Shown: positions 1-8,474, numbered from the stretch's first letter. The stretch: 64,000 nt of DNA from Candidatus Wolfebacteria bacterium GW2011_GWE2_44_13 (GCA_001000675.1 LCHW01000001.1:408686-472685); one strand, 5' to 3'. Notes: a model not told the origin generated them from the letters alone. Program-made: numbers and translations.

Positions 1-1
1 C

Positions 2-1087
2 ATTGAACGTGCGGTGAAAGATATCAAAATCGAACTTGATGACCGATTGGAATATTTTGAAAAGCATAAGCTGTATCTTGAGGCACAGCGACTAGAACGA
101 CGCGTGCGGTATGACATGGAAATGTTGAAGAGCCTTGGTTTTTGCCATGGTGTCGAAAACTACTCGCGCCACCTAAGCGGAAAGCTTGCAGGAGAAGCGC
201 CTGATACGTTGCTCGACTATTTCCCGCGTGATAAAGATGGGAAGCCAGACTTTTTGCTTGTCATGGATGAATCGCATATTGGCGTGCCACAGGTGCGTGG
301 CATGTATGCGGGCGATCGGAGTCGCAAAGACACGCTTGTGAAATACGGCTGGCGATTGCCATCGGCGATGGATAATCGACCGCTCCAATTTAGTGAATTT
401 GAACAACGTATTGGTCAGACATTATTTGTTTCTGCTACGCCAGGGGCGTGGGAGATTGAACATTCGACAACTGTTGCAGAACAGGTTATTCGACCTACCG
501 GGTTAATAGATCCGCCGATCGAAGTACGCCCTGTATTTAATAAGGAAACAAACCGAAGTCAAATTATTGATGTTATTGAGGAGCTACGTTTAATCGTGAA
601 GAAAAAAGAGCGTGCGTTAGTCATTACGCTTACGAAGAAGCAAGCAGAAGATTTGCACGATCATTTTACGCAAGAAGGATTTAAGTCTCGCTATATTCAC
701 TCTGAGGTTAAGACGTTGGAACGAACGGAGATATTGATGAATTTTCGAAAAGGTGAGTTCGATGTATTGATTGGTGTTAACCTATTGCGTGAAGGTTTGG
801 ACTTACCGGAAGTTACTTTGGTTGCAATTTTAGATGCCGATCGAGAAGGATTTTTGCGTAGCGAAACCTCGCTTATTCAGACCATGGGACGCGCTGCGCG
901 CAACGTGAGCGGAACGGTTATTCTGTATGCGGATAAGATAACGGGCTCAATGGATCGAGCAATGAAGATTGTCGAGAAGCGCAGGAAGCTGCAGGCGGCG
1001 TATAACAAGAAACATGGCATTACGCCAAAGACCATTATTAAAACGATTGAACGGATGTTGGATTTTAGTGGGGCGGCTGAGGAATAA
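2..1087 (+). CDS. uvrB: UvrB, C-terminal part (5' end outside window)
   Basis: DNA-damage-loading helicase subunit of the UvrABC nucleotide excision repair complex. The reading frame is open to the window edge, so the N-terminal half with Walker A is missing only because of the cut. Visible are the DESH helicase box (near base 270), the SATPG motif, the NLLREGLDLPEV block and the QTMGRAAR motif VI region, all diagnostic of UvrB. The protein stops shortly after the HGITPKTI block. The C-terminal UVR coiled-coil (LEFE.AA.LRD type), which in known UvrB binds UvrC, is absent. uvrA follows downstream on the same strand, separated by a non-coding block. Identity is certain; the missing tail is seen directly. 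Confidence 0.97.
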   Translation: MERAVKDIKIELDDRLEYFEKHKLYLEAQRLERRVRYDMEMLKSLGFCHGVENYSRHLSGKLAGEAPDTLLDYFPRDKDGKPDFLLVMDESHIGVPQVRGMYAGDRSRKDTLVKYGWRLPSAMDNRPLQFSEFEQRIGQTLFVSATPGAWEIEHSTTVAEQVIRPTGLIDPPIEVRPVFNKETNRSQIIDVIEELRLIVKKKERALVITLTKKQAEDLHDHFTQEGFKSRYIHSEVKTLERTEILMNFRKGEFDVLIGVNLLREGLDLPEVTLVAILDADREGFLRSETSLIQTMGRAARNVSGTVILYADKITGSMDRAMKIVEKRRKLQAAYNKKHGITPKTIIKTIERMLDFSGAAEE

Positions 1088-1094
1088 TTTCTTT

Positions 1095-1386
1095 TGTCAT
1101 TCCCGCCCTTCGGCAGGCTCAGGGTAAAACTCTGGCGGGGATCTATCCTATTTTAAAAAGCGTCTTTTCTTTCCACTTTTTTTATAAAAAGTGGAGTAAA
1201 AAATCGCGAGCTAATAAAAATAGCGGAATGTTCTCAGAAATTGCTTACGAACTCGAGAACTCGCCGTTGGTACGGCTCAGACAGCTCGATTTCTGTGGCA
1301 ATTTTTCCTCGACCATTTCATCCGCTATTTTCACAGGCTCGCACATAAGACTCAGCGCCCTTAATCCGAAATATTTCCATGTTCGT
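1095..1386. repeat. Dispersed structured repeat, family 1, copy A
   Basis: Non-coding element that recurs at 31128-31464. A 40-base block (1171-1210) matches 31181-31220 with one difference, and the outer block around CCGAAATATTTCCATGTTCG is also shared. It opens with a CATTCCCGC/GGCGGGG hairpin. The arms GCGAGC...AAAATAG and CTATTTT...GCTCGC pair, and inside them TAGCGG pairs with CCGCTA. The second copy has TAGGGG and CCCCTA at the same place, a compensatory change that points to a conserved stem. The apex is GAACTCGC...GCTCAGACA in both copies. It may be a MITE-like element or a structured RNA; orientation is unknown. Confidence 0.8.
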
Positions 1387-1411
1387 AAATAAGGGAACAT
1401 AGCGGATATAT

Positions 1412-1443
1412 AAAAAATAAAAAGCCGGGAAAATCCCGGCTTT
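1412..1443 (-). terminator. Rho-independent terminator of the minus-strand RNA
   Basis: On the minus strand AAAGCCGGGA, a TTTT loop and CCCGGCTTT form a perfect stem followed by a T-rich tract. On the plus strand the T-run is only three bases, so it works for the minus-strand transcript. Confidence 0.85.
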
Positions 1444-1774
1444 GGTAAAACATTCGCTCGCCCCGAGCCCCTTTGATAATCCCGGCACCTGACGCAACCT
1501 GCGCGGTTTCCTCCGGTTATTTCTCCCAAGTAAGGGGTGGTATCTCATACATGGCTCCGCCTTAACCGGAGTTAAGGGTTCACAGCCTCCCACCTAGCCT
1601 GCGCGGTACTTTTGTCTCGGGGGCAAAACAGGGTGGAGTTGAACCACCAAGCGGTGGACTCATGCATTCCCAAGGGCGCCTGCAGTATCAGGCGATGTCG
1701 GGGTCGGCATTACTGCGAATCCGGTGCTGTCCAGTTCAGTCCCAGGGCGAGCGAAACTGATATCAATGTAACTG
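1415..1774 (-). ncRNA. Unidentified structured RNA gene, about 360 nt
   Basis: No plausible ORF, but it has its own sigma70-type promoter (1780-1808) and terminator. The ends pair: CGCTCGCCC (1745-1753) with GGGCGAGCG (1455-1463). Internal hairpins include CGCCTG/CAGGCG, CCTTAAC/GTTAAGG and TTTTG/CAAAA. The last has a loop (1616-1622) complementary over seven bases to 1461-1467, a possible pseudoknot. At 1632-1648 GGTGG-TTCAACT-CCACC has the form of a tRNA T-arm. Bases 1535-1594 (minus) read GGTGGGAGGCTGTGAA...GGAGCC...ATACCACCC, closely resembling the 23S rRNA L1 stalk as I recall it. Size and layout fit a housekeeping RNA such as RNase P RNA or tmRNA, but I could not find their diagnostic motifs (GAGGAAAGTCC, tag ORF, acceptor stem). 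Confidence 0.7.
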
Positions 1775-1779
1775 CAGGT

Positions 1780-1808
1780 ATCGTATACTGGGTACATGTA
1801 ATAGTCAA
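1780..1808 (-). promoter_or_regulatory. Sigma70-type promoter for the minus-strand RNA
   Basis: Minus strand TTGACT, 17-base spacer, TACGAT. Transcription would start near 1773, about 20 bases before the closing stem of the RNA. Confidence 0.7.
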
Positions 1809-1812
1809 TACA

Positions 1813-1841
1813 TTGACAAGGTCGTGGTTTACTGGCATAAG
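1813..1841 (+). promoter_or_regulatory. Putative uvrA promoter
   Basis: TTGACA, 17 bases, CATAAG. The start site would fall only a few bases before the uvrA ATG, giving a very short or leaderless mRNA. It is back-to-back with the promoter of the minus-strand RNA. Confidence 0.5.
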
Positions 1842-1853
1842 TAAGTACTATAT

Positions 1854-4358
1854 ATGGAAGACAAGATAAAGATTAAGGGCGCTCGCGTCCACAATTTAAA
1901 AAATATTTCATTGGAACTACCAAAGAATAAATTGGTGGTTTTTACGGGTGTTTCGGGAAGTGGAAAATCATCCCTTGCGTTTGATACTATTTTTGCCGAG
2001 GGACAGCGACGGTACATTGAGTCTCTTTCTCCATACGCACGGCAATTTCTTGGGCAGATGGAACGTGCTGATGTTGATGAGATTGTGGGCTTATCTCCGG
2101 CTATCGCAATCGACCAACGTGCGCTTTCGCATAACCCGCGCTCAACTGTTGGAACGCTGACGGAAATTTATGATTATTTTCGTATTCTTTATGCGCGCCT
2201 CGGGGATGTGCATTGTCCGCATGACGGCACTAAAATTGAGAAACTCTCTGTTGATGAAATGATCGACATCATTGCGACACGTGCAAAGAAGGCAAAGCAA
2301 AGCGTTGTCACGGTTATGTCTCCCGTAGTGCGCGGACGGAAAGGGGAGTTCTATCAGCAGTTGTATGATTTTCTTGCGCTTGGGTTTTCTCAGGTGCGTG
2401 TTGATGGCGTTATGCACTCGCTTCATGACAAAATAGAGCTTTCGCGCTACAAAGAGCATTCTATTGATTTAGTAATCGACAAGGTGCTGCTTACAGATAC
2501 TGCACGTTTACACGAAGCAGTTGAAGGAGCGCTTGATCACAGTAAGGGGCTCGCGACTATTTTAATGGGAGAGCAAAGCGAATCTCCTGAAGAGTTCATG
2601 CTTTCTTCGAAGTGGACCTGTCCGCTCGATAACTTTGTGTTTCCGGATATTGAACCTCGATTGTTTTCGTTTAATAGTCCGCATGGTGCTTGTGATACGT
2701 GTTCAGGATTAGGGAAGACCGACTTGTTTTTGAAGACTATTTGTCCGGATTGTAAGGGGAAGCGGTTGCGTTCGGAATCGTTATCCATTCGAATAAATGG
2801 GAAAAATATTTATGAGGTTGCTTCTATGACCAATGCGGAAGCGCATGCATTTTTTGAGGCGTACGAGAAAAAAATGACCGAACGAGAAAAGACCATCGCA
2901 GCTAATGTAGTTAAGGAAATCAAAGACCGATTGCATTTTTTGCTTGAAGTGGGGCTTGATTATTTAACTATGACTCGCGAAGCAGAAACGTTGTCTGGTG
3001 GAGAAGCACAGCGTATTCGACTTTCTTCACAAATTGGATCACAACTTTCCAATACATTGTATGTGCTCGATGAGCCAACAATTGGTTTACATGAGCGCGA
3101 TACCGATCGTCTGGTGGGCATTCTTAAGGTGCTTAAAGAACAGAACAACACTGTTATTATTGTAGAACACGATGAAATGACTATTTTGGAGTCTGACTTT
3201 TTAGTTGACTTTGGTCCGTTTGCTGGAAAACATGGCGGAGAAATTGTTGCCGTTGGTGAAACAGCGAAGCTGCTAAAGAATCCAGGAGAGATGAATTCAA
3301 TGACCATACAGTATCTTCGTGATGAACGAAAAATCGTTGTTCCAGAGCGTAGGACAAAGGTGCAAGAAAAACTTTCCATTGTCGGTGCTACTGCACACAA
3401 TTTAAAAAACGTGAATGTCGATATTCCATTGCGTAAGCTTGTATGCGTTACGGGTGTTTCGGGGAGCGGTAAATCTACGCTTATTCAAGATGCGCTGTAT
3501 GAAAATCTAAATTCGCTAAAGGCTCGTATGAACGAACCCCTTATTGGTGTTGCGGATATTACTGGGTCGGAATATATTGATCGTGTTGTTGCGGTAAACC
3601 AGGCACCGATTGGACGAACTCCTCGATCTAATCCAGCTACTTATACCGGCATCTTGACCCCCATCCGTGAATTCTACGCGCAATTACCAGAAGCGCGAGA
3701 ACGTGCCTATACGGCATCGCGTTTCTCATTCAACGTTGCAGGAGGACGATGTGAATCATGTCAGGGAGCAGGGCATAACTTAATCGAAATGCATTTCTTG
3801 CCGCCAGTACTTGTGCAGTGTGAAGTGTGTCATGGAAAGCGATATAATCGTGAGACATTACAGGTAAAACATAAGAAGAAAAGTATTAGCGATGTGCTTG
3901 CTATGACTATTGACGAGGGTGCCGAATTTTTTGACGGCATTTATCAGATTACTGATAAGCTAAAAGTATTGCAGTCGGTTGGACTTGGCTATTTGCAACT
4001 TGGACAAAGCGCAACAACACTTTCTGGCGGAGAAGCGCAGCGTATTAAGCTTGCACGTGAATTAACGCATCCGCTCGGAAAGCGTGTGTTGTATCTTTTG
4101 GATGAGCCTACGGTTGGATTGCATTATTACGATATTGAATTGTTACTAACGGTATTAAATAAGCTTGTAGATAAGGGGCATTCCGTGGTTGTTATTGAGC
4201 ATAATATGCACGTTATTAAGTCGGCCGATTATGTTATTGATCTTGGCCCAGAAGGCGGTGCACGTGGCGGGGCAATTGTTGCAAAGGGCACACCCGAAGA
4301 AGTTGCGGCAAATAAACATAGCATTACGGGGAGCTACCTGAAACATTTTTTGAAATAG
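1854..4358 (+). CDS. uvrA: UvrA excinuclease ATPase, insertion domain missing
   Basis: Damage-sensing ABC-type ATPase of nucleotide excision repair. It has two nucleotide-binding modules: Walker A GVSGSGKSS at 32-40 and GVSGSGKST at about 525, each followed by an LSGGEAQRI signature and an LDEPT Walker B. The UvrB-binding region (about 115-245) is present. Zinc-type cysteine pairs occur at C280/C283 with C297/C300 and again in CESCQGAG...CEVCHGKR in the second half. At 834 residues it is about 100 shorter than usual. The loss maps between C283 and C297, where E. coli UvrA carries roughly 120 residues (the insertion domain). No Shine-Dalgarno is visible; the start is set by the conserved opening. 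Confidence 0.97.
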   Translation: MEDKIKIKGARVHNLKNISLELPKNKLVVFTGVSGSGKSSLAFDTIFAEGQRRYIESLSPYARQFLGQMERADVDEIVGLSPAIAIDQRALSHNPRSTVGTLTEIYDYFRILYARLGDVHCPHDGTKIEKLSVDEMIDIIATRAKKAKQSVVTVMSPVVRGRKGEFYQQLYDFLALGFSQVRVDGVMHSLHDKIELSRYKEHSIDLVIDKVLLTDTARLHEAVEGALDHSKGLATILMGEQSESPEEFMLSSKWTCPLDNFVFPDIEPRLFSFNSPHGACDTCSGLGKTDLFLKTICPDCKGKRLRSESLSIRINGKNIYEVASMTNAEAHAFFEAYEKKMTEREKTIAANVVKEIKDRLHFLLEVGLDYLTMTREAETLSGGEAQRIRLSSQIGSQLSNTLYVLDEPTIGLHERDTDRLVGILKVLKEQNNTVIIVEHDEMTILESDFLVDFGPFAGKHGGEIVAVGETAKLLKNPGEMNSMTIQYLRDERKIVVPERRTKVQEKLSIVGATAHNLKNVNVDIPLRKLVCVTGVSGSGKSTLIQDALYENLNSLKARMNEPLIGVADITGSEYIDRVVAVNQAPIGRTPRSNPATYTGILTPIREFYAQLPEARERAYTASRFSFNVAGGRCESCQGAGHNLIEMHFLPPVLVQCEVCHGKRYNRETLQVKHKKKSISDVLAMTIDEGAEFFDGIYQITDKLKVLQSVGLGYLQLGQSATTLSGGEAQRIKLARELTHPLGKRVLYLLDEPTVGLHYYDIELLLTVLNKLVDKGHSVVVIEHNMHVIKSADYVIDLGPEGGARGGAIVAKGTPEEVAANKHSITGSYLKHFLK

Positions 4359-4391
4359 CGAGTACAGAGGATTGTATGGTATGATAACCGA

Positions 4392-5606
4392 ATGATTGGA
4401 GCATTTAAACAACGTTATTTTGAGGGCAACTTAGCCCAAGGGTTCTTTGCCCTATATACTGGGAAAACGATTTCCAATGTAGCTATTAATTTATTTGGCA
4501 TGTTTTTGCCGATATTTTTATACCGGCTTTTTGATGGTAACTTTACGTTTGTTGCTTTGTATTTTCTCGCGGGGTATTTAATTAATGGCTTGTCTATTCC
4601 GCTTGGAGCCTTCTTTTTGAATCGATATGGGTTTAACCATTCATTGCGATTAAGCACATTTTTTGCTGCAAGTACGTTCGTGATTCTTTATTTTATAACG
4701 CCGAGCAATATGCTGTATCTGCTTCCGCTCCAGATTGCAGCAACAACAATTTATCGATTACTATTTTGGCTGCCGTATCACGTTGATTTCGCTACATTTT
4801 CTGATGCAACTAAGCGTGGTTCTGAGATTGGTATGTTCGAGGCAACACTCAATGTTATCGGTGTTGTAACCCCTGTGCTTGCCGGGTTTATCATTACGCA
4901 GTATGGGTTTGGTATTTTGTTTATTATTGCGACGATTATTTTTTTGCTATCGCTTATCCCATACCATTTTATTCCTGAAATAAACGAGCGTTTTACGTGG
5001 ACCTATTGGCATACAATCAAGCAGTTAGTGGTAAAAAAGAACAGACGATCAACATTCGCATTTATGGCTGATGGGGCAGAGGAGGTTGTCGGATTTATTG
5101 TGTGGCCAATTGTTATTTATCAACTACTACAAGGGGATATTTTAAAAGTTGGTGTAATATCCACACTTATTGTTGCTGCGACCGTGCTTGCTGAGCTTGT
5201 TGTTGGGAAGTATTCAGATGATAAGAAGATGGAAAAGCAGTTGTTGAAATACGGGAGTATCCTTGCCGCTATTGGGTGGATTTTGAAAATATTTATTGTT
5301 ACGGCGCTGCAAATTTTTGTTGTAGACGCATATCATAAATTAACTAAAATTATGATGAAGATTCCGTTTGTTGCTATGACCTATGAGCGGGTTGCAGATC
5401 GAGGACACTACATCGATGAATATACCGTGCTCTACGAGATGGCTATTAATATGGGACGCGTTATTATGATAGCGGTTATTATTGCTATGGCGTTTGTTAT
5501 GCCATTGCAGTGGACGTTTATCTTCGGCGCAATCGCCTCCATTTTCTTAAACGTATTGCGCGTACGACATCACCCACAAGCGCTACGTCCTGTCGTTACT
5601 GCATAA
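4392..5606 (+). CDS. MFS-type membrane carrier (YHVDFATFSD family)
   Basis: Polytopic protein of 404 residues with about 11-12 hydrophobic segments, placed in the major facilitator superfamily by overall topology. A loop YHVDFATFSDATKRGSEIG (about 138-156) and a later VGFIVWPIVIY segment are also found, in altered form, in the protein at 49598-50824. The two therefore belong to one subfamily. Substrate is unknown. A TATGAT box lies a few bases before the ATG, fitting leaderless transcription. The gene ends in a weak hairpin without a T-run. Confidence 0.75.
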   Translation: MIGAFKQRYFEGNLAQGFFALYTGKTISNVAINLFGMFLPIFLYRLFDGNFTFVALYFLAGYLINGLSIPLGAFFLNRYGFNHSLRLSTFFAASTFVILYFITPSNMLYLLPLQIAATTIYRLLFWLPYHVDFATFSDATKRGSEIGMFEATLNVIGVVTPVLAGFIITQYGFGILFIIATIIFLLSLIPYHFIPEINERFTWTYWHTIKQLVVKKNRRSTFAFMADGAEEVVGFIVWPIVIYQLLQGDILKVGVISTLIVAATVLAELVVGKYSDDKKMEKQLLKYGSILAAIGWILKIFIVTALQIFVVDAYHKLTKIMMKIPFVAMTYERVADRGHYIDEYTVLYEMAINMGRVIMIAVIIAMAFVMPLQWTFIFGAIASIFLNVLRVRHHPQALRPVVTA

Positions 5607-5652
5607 TATTTCCGTCTTGCGATGGCGCAAATATTGGATTTTGGATATAGGT

Positions 5653-5681
5653 AAAAAACAGCCAGACGCGGGGTCTGGCTG
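5653..5681 (-). terminator. Terminator for the 117-residue minus-strand gene
   Basis: Minus strand CAGCCAGAC, CCCGC loop, GTCTGGCTG, then six T. Confidence 0.8.
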
Positions 5682-5704
5682 TGAAGGATGTTCTGGTGGG
5701 GTGC

Positions 5705-6058
5705 CTAACTTCCTCTGCGACAACCACAAGCCCCGGCCATATTCATTGAAAACTCGGAACATACCTTGGGGACGATACCTGTTGCAGGAGTTGTTGTTAT
5801 ATATGTAGCAACCACTTCTTCCACAGAGGCTAGGCGCTCTCTATGCTTTCCCAACTCATCCGTATCCCAGAAGACGAGTCCTTTTTGCGGGCTAATTTTA
5901 TAGCTGGTATAGCTATAAGAGCGTCCTGGTTGTGGGAGGAGAGTAATAGTGACGAAGCTGCGAATACTCTCTAGCCCGCGCTGGATTACCCTGTAACGTT
6001 CACTTTGCAAAAATTCTTTTAGCTGTCGTAGCTCAGATTCGTAACTTATCTCTTCCAT
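5705..6058 (-). CDS. Hypothetical protein with Cys/Arg-rich tail
   Basis: No recognised family. 117 residues, charged, beginning MEEISYESELRQLKEFLQ (helical) and ending NMAGACGCRRGS. The ATG at 6058 is preferred over one nine bases upstream because GAAAGG lies at proper ribosome-site distance from it. A TATATT box sits about 50 bases further up, and a strong terminator closes the gene. It belongs to the strong-ribosome-site cassette class described in the findings and lies divergently from uvrC. The Cys-rich end loosely recalls the tail of the peptide at 25439-25567, but the resemblance is too short to claim homology. Confidence 0.6.
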   Translation of the reverse strand: MEEISYESELRQLKEFLQSERYRVIQRGLESIRSFVTITLLPQPGRSYSYTSYKISPQKGLVFWDTDELGKHRERLASVEEVVATYITTTPATGIVPKVCSEFSMNMAGACGCRRGS

Positions 6059-6121
6059 AACGCACATCCCTTTCGAAGTATTGATTTGGAACTAAATATA
6101 TAATATACTGTTTCTATAAAT

Positions 6122-7333
6122 ATGTCAACGTTATCTGATCGTGTAAAGTTGTTTCCGGATAGTCCGGGGGTGTACCGATTCCTCGATGCTAATGGGGCTA
6201 TTTTGTATATCGGGCGGGCAACGTCATTGCGCAAGCGGGTGAGTCAATATTTTACAAAGCGCATTGATGAGCGCATCGCCGAAATGGTTTCATTGGCGCG
6301 CGAGGTGCGGTATGAACAAACCGATACAGTGCTCGAAGCTATTATTCTTGAGGCAAATTGTATTAAAAAGCATTGGCCTAAATACAATGTAAAAGATAAG
6401 GACAATCGTTCGTTCTTATATATTGTTATTCCAAAAACTGATTATCCGAAACCGCTCATTGTGCGACATCGAGAATTGGAAAAATTTTCTGCAGTAAAGG
6501 CACACATTTTTGGACCCTATCAAAGTGCTACGTTGATAAAAAATGCGCTAAAAATTATTCGGCGTGTTTTTCCGTATGGAACGTGTGTGCCTAATTCTGG
6601 CCCCGTAAAGTCGCCGGCTGGCGACCACGTGGCAAGCAAACCCTGTTTTGATTATCAGATAGGGTTATGTCCTGGTGTTTGCGTTGGGGCGATCTCAAAG
6701 AAGGATTATCAAAAAAATATTAGTAATATTGTTTTGCTCTTATCGGGGAAGCGAGAACTTCTTTTAAAACGTCTTGCAAAAACGTTTCCAGAAAAAGCTG
6801 CAAGCTTGAAACATATCCAAGATGTGTCATTGATCACGCGCGATGAATTAACACAAGAACAAACAGAAGCACATCGTATTGAAGGGTATGACATCTCCCA
6901 TCTTACGGGTAAAGAAACGTATGGATCTATGGTTGTATTTACCGATGGAGAACCTGATAAAGAACAGTACCGCTCCTTTAGCATTAACAATGCTGCGGCA
7001 AGCGATGATTTGCACGCGCTGGAGGAAATGGTTATTCGTCGATTCCGGCACACCGAATGGGATATGCCCGATTTAGTTATGATTGATGGAGGGAAGCCGC
7101 AGGTAGATCACATTGCGGGCGTATTTAGGCGACATAATATTGTCATTCCAATCGTGGGTATTTCAAAGTATGCAGGAGATTCGCTTGTATTTCCTTTGGG
7201 CATAAAAGCATCGATGCGAGATCTTGCTCGCAGTGTAAAGCCAATATTATTGCGTGTTCGCGATGAAGCGCATCGTTTTGCATTACGCGCAAGCCGTCGC
7301 AAGCGAGATAGTCGCATTCCTAAGCTGCGATAA
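6122..7333 (+). CDS. uvrC: UvrC excinuclease, short form without UVR and HhH domains
   Basis: Dual-incision endonuclease of nucleotide excision repair. The N-terminal GIY-YIG nuclease is intact (PGVYRF at 15, ILYIGRA at 28, and the ILEANCIKKHWPKYN helix with the catalytic Glu). A FDYQIGLCPGVCVG cysteine cluster follows. The RNase H-like nuclease has YDISHLTG, the MIDGGKPQ Asp, and RDEAHRFA near the end. At 403 residues it is about 200 shorter than usual. The UVR motif normally found after the LSGK block is replaced by a short unrelated linker, and the C-terminal helix-hairpin-helix pair is missing. The gene starts just after TATAAT/TATACT boxes with no ribosome site. Confidence 0.95.
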   Translation: MSTLSDRVKLFPDSPGVYRFLDANGAILYIGRATSLRKRVSQYFTKRIDERIAEMVSLAREVRYEQTDTVLEAIILEANCIKKHWPKYNVKDKDNRSFLYIVIPKTDYPKPLIVRHRELEKFSAVKAHIFGPYQSATLIKNALKIIRRVFPYGTCVPNSGPVKSPAGDHVASKPCFDYQIGLCPGVCVGAISKKDYQKNISNIVLLLSGKRELLLKRLAKTFPEKAASLKHIQDVSLITRDELTQEQTEAHRIEGYDISHLTGKETYGSMVVFTDGEPDKEQYRSFSINNAAASDDLHALEEMVIRRFRHTEWDMPDLVMIDGGKPQVDHIAGVFRRHNIVIPIVGISKYAGDSLVFPLGIKASMRDLARSVKPILLRVRDEAHRFALRASRRKRDSRIPKLR

Positions 7334-7375
7334 ATGCGGAGCATAATTCACGGAGGATGTGATATACTAAATAGT

Positions 7376-7831
7376 ATGCATACACACATGAACTATTCGC
7401 GCATTACGGACCAAATTTATATTGGTACGAATTTTTGTTGTGGTACTCATTTTGACCCCGAGCTATTAAAGCAGGGCGTTGTGTACGATCTTAGTCTTGA
7501 AGAGGGGCGTGTTGACTCGCCGGTGGGCGCAGCCGCATATTTATGGCTTCCTATAGAAGACATGCATGCTCCAACGGAGCAGCAATTTTTTATGGGTATT
7601 TCTTTTATTGATACTGCGATAAAATCTGGACGCAAAGTGTATGTGCATTGCAAAAATGGACATGGCCGAGCGCCCACAATGGTGGCTGGATATTTTATTG
7701 CGAATGGATCAACGACCGACGAAGCTATTGCGCTTATTGCGCGAAAGCGTCCTGAGATTCATTTGCAATCTATACAAATCGACGCATTGCGTCGTTTTGA
7801 GCAAGCCTATCGCGAGCAAAAGAGAGCCTAA
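7376..7831 (+). CDS. Dual-specificity / tyrosine phosphatase-like protein
   Basis: Cysteine-dependent phosphatase of the DSP superfamily. The signature HCKNGHGRAPT fits HCX5R, giving a nucleophilic Cys and phosphate-binding Arg, and the upstream PIEDMHAPT segment can supply the general-acid Asp. 151 residues, no signal peptide, so cytoplasmic. The ATG at 7376 is chosen because TATACT (7363-7368) lies seven bases upstream, matching the leaderless pattern of this genome. Upstream in-frame starts would run into the end of uvrC. The substrate is not predictable. Confidence 0.85.
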   Translation: MHTHMNYSRITDQIYIGTNFCCGTHFDPELLKQGVVYDLSLEEGRVDSPVGAAAYLWLPIEDMHAPTEQQFFMGISFIDTAIKSGRKVYVHCKNGHGRAPTMVAGYFIANGSTTDEAIALIARKRPEIHLQSIQIDALRRFEQAYREQKRA

Positions 7832-7916
7832 GAGAAGAGGCTATATAAAGCCCTATTATCAAAACGCTAATACCTTGCTACAATAGGAACAGCCTATATT
7901 AATTACTATAAACATT

Positions 7917-8474
7917 ATGCTTACAACAACAAACATTATTCTTCTTGTCGTCGGATTGCTAATCGTGTGGATCGTCCTTGCGTTTAACGGACTTGTGCGC
8001 CTACGCTTCCGCGTGCGAGAAGCGTGGTCTGATATCGAAGTGCAGTTAAAGCGTCGCTACGATCTTATCCCTAATCTTATCGAAACCGTAAAGGGATACA
8101 TGACGCATGAGAAAGATGTGTTCGAGAAAGTAACACAGGCTCGAGCGCAATCGTTGTCTGCAAAAGGGCATACTGAAAAGGGGGCTGCAGAAAGTGAACT
8201 TTCTGGCACGCTTAAGACATTGTTTGCAGTCTCTGAAAATTATCCTGATCTAAAGGCAAATGCTAATTTTATGGAATTGCAGCGCGAACTATCGGATACG
8301 GAAAATAAGATCCAGGCTGCTCGAAGATTCTATAATGGAAATGTTATGGAATATAATACAAAGATTCATGTATTCCCAACTAATGTTATCGCAAAGCTTT
8401 TTGGATTCTTGATCGAAGAATTTTTCCAGCTTGATAATGATGCAGCAAAAGAACCAGTTGCAGTAAAATTCTAA
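7917..8474 (+). CDS. lemA: LemA family protein
   Basis: One N-terminal membrane helix (IILLVVGLLIVWIVLAF, about 7-23) is followed by the family block FRVREAWSDIEVQLKRRYDLIPNL and a long helical domain ending in LFGFLIEEFFQ. At 185 residues it has the usual length. LemA proteins are widespread in these bacteria; their molecular role is not established. A tiny ORF follows within seven bases and may be co-transcribed. Confidence 0.93.
   Translation: MLTTTNIILLVVGLLIVWIVLAFNGLVRLRFRVREAWSDIEVQLKRRYDLIPNLIETVKGYMTHEKDVFEKVTQARAQSLSAKGHTEKGAAESELSGTLKTLFAVSENYPDLKANANFMELQRELSDTENKIQAARRFYNGNVMEYNTKIHVFPTNVIAKLFGFLIEEFFQLDNDAAKEPVAVKF

Noticed and set aside
1415..1774. 23S rRNA pseudogene
   Set aside because: The L1-stalk-like stretch fits, but the most conserved 23S segments expected next to it (around CGGCAAGACGGAAAGACCCC) are absent, and the unit has its own promoter and terminator.
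1415..1774. Calling the RNA rnpB or ssrA outright
   Set aside because: Size and ends fit, but neither the P4 motifs of RNase P nor an acceptor stem and tag ORF of tmRNA could be found by eye.
5605..5635. Terminator after the first MFS gene
   Set aside because: AATATTT/AAATATT with an inner TTGCG/CGCAA stem forms a hairpin, but there is no T-run, so termination is not supported.
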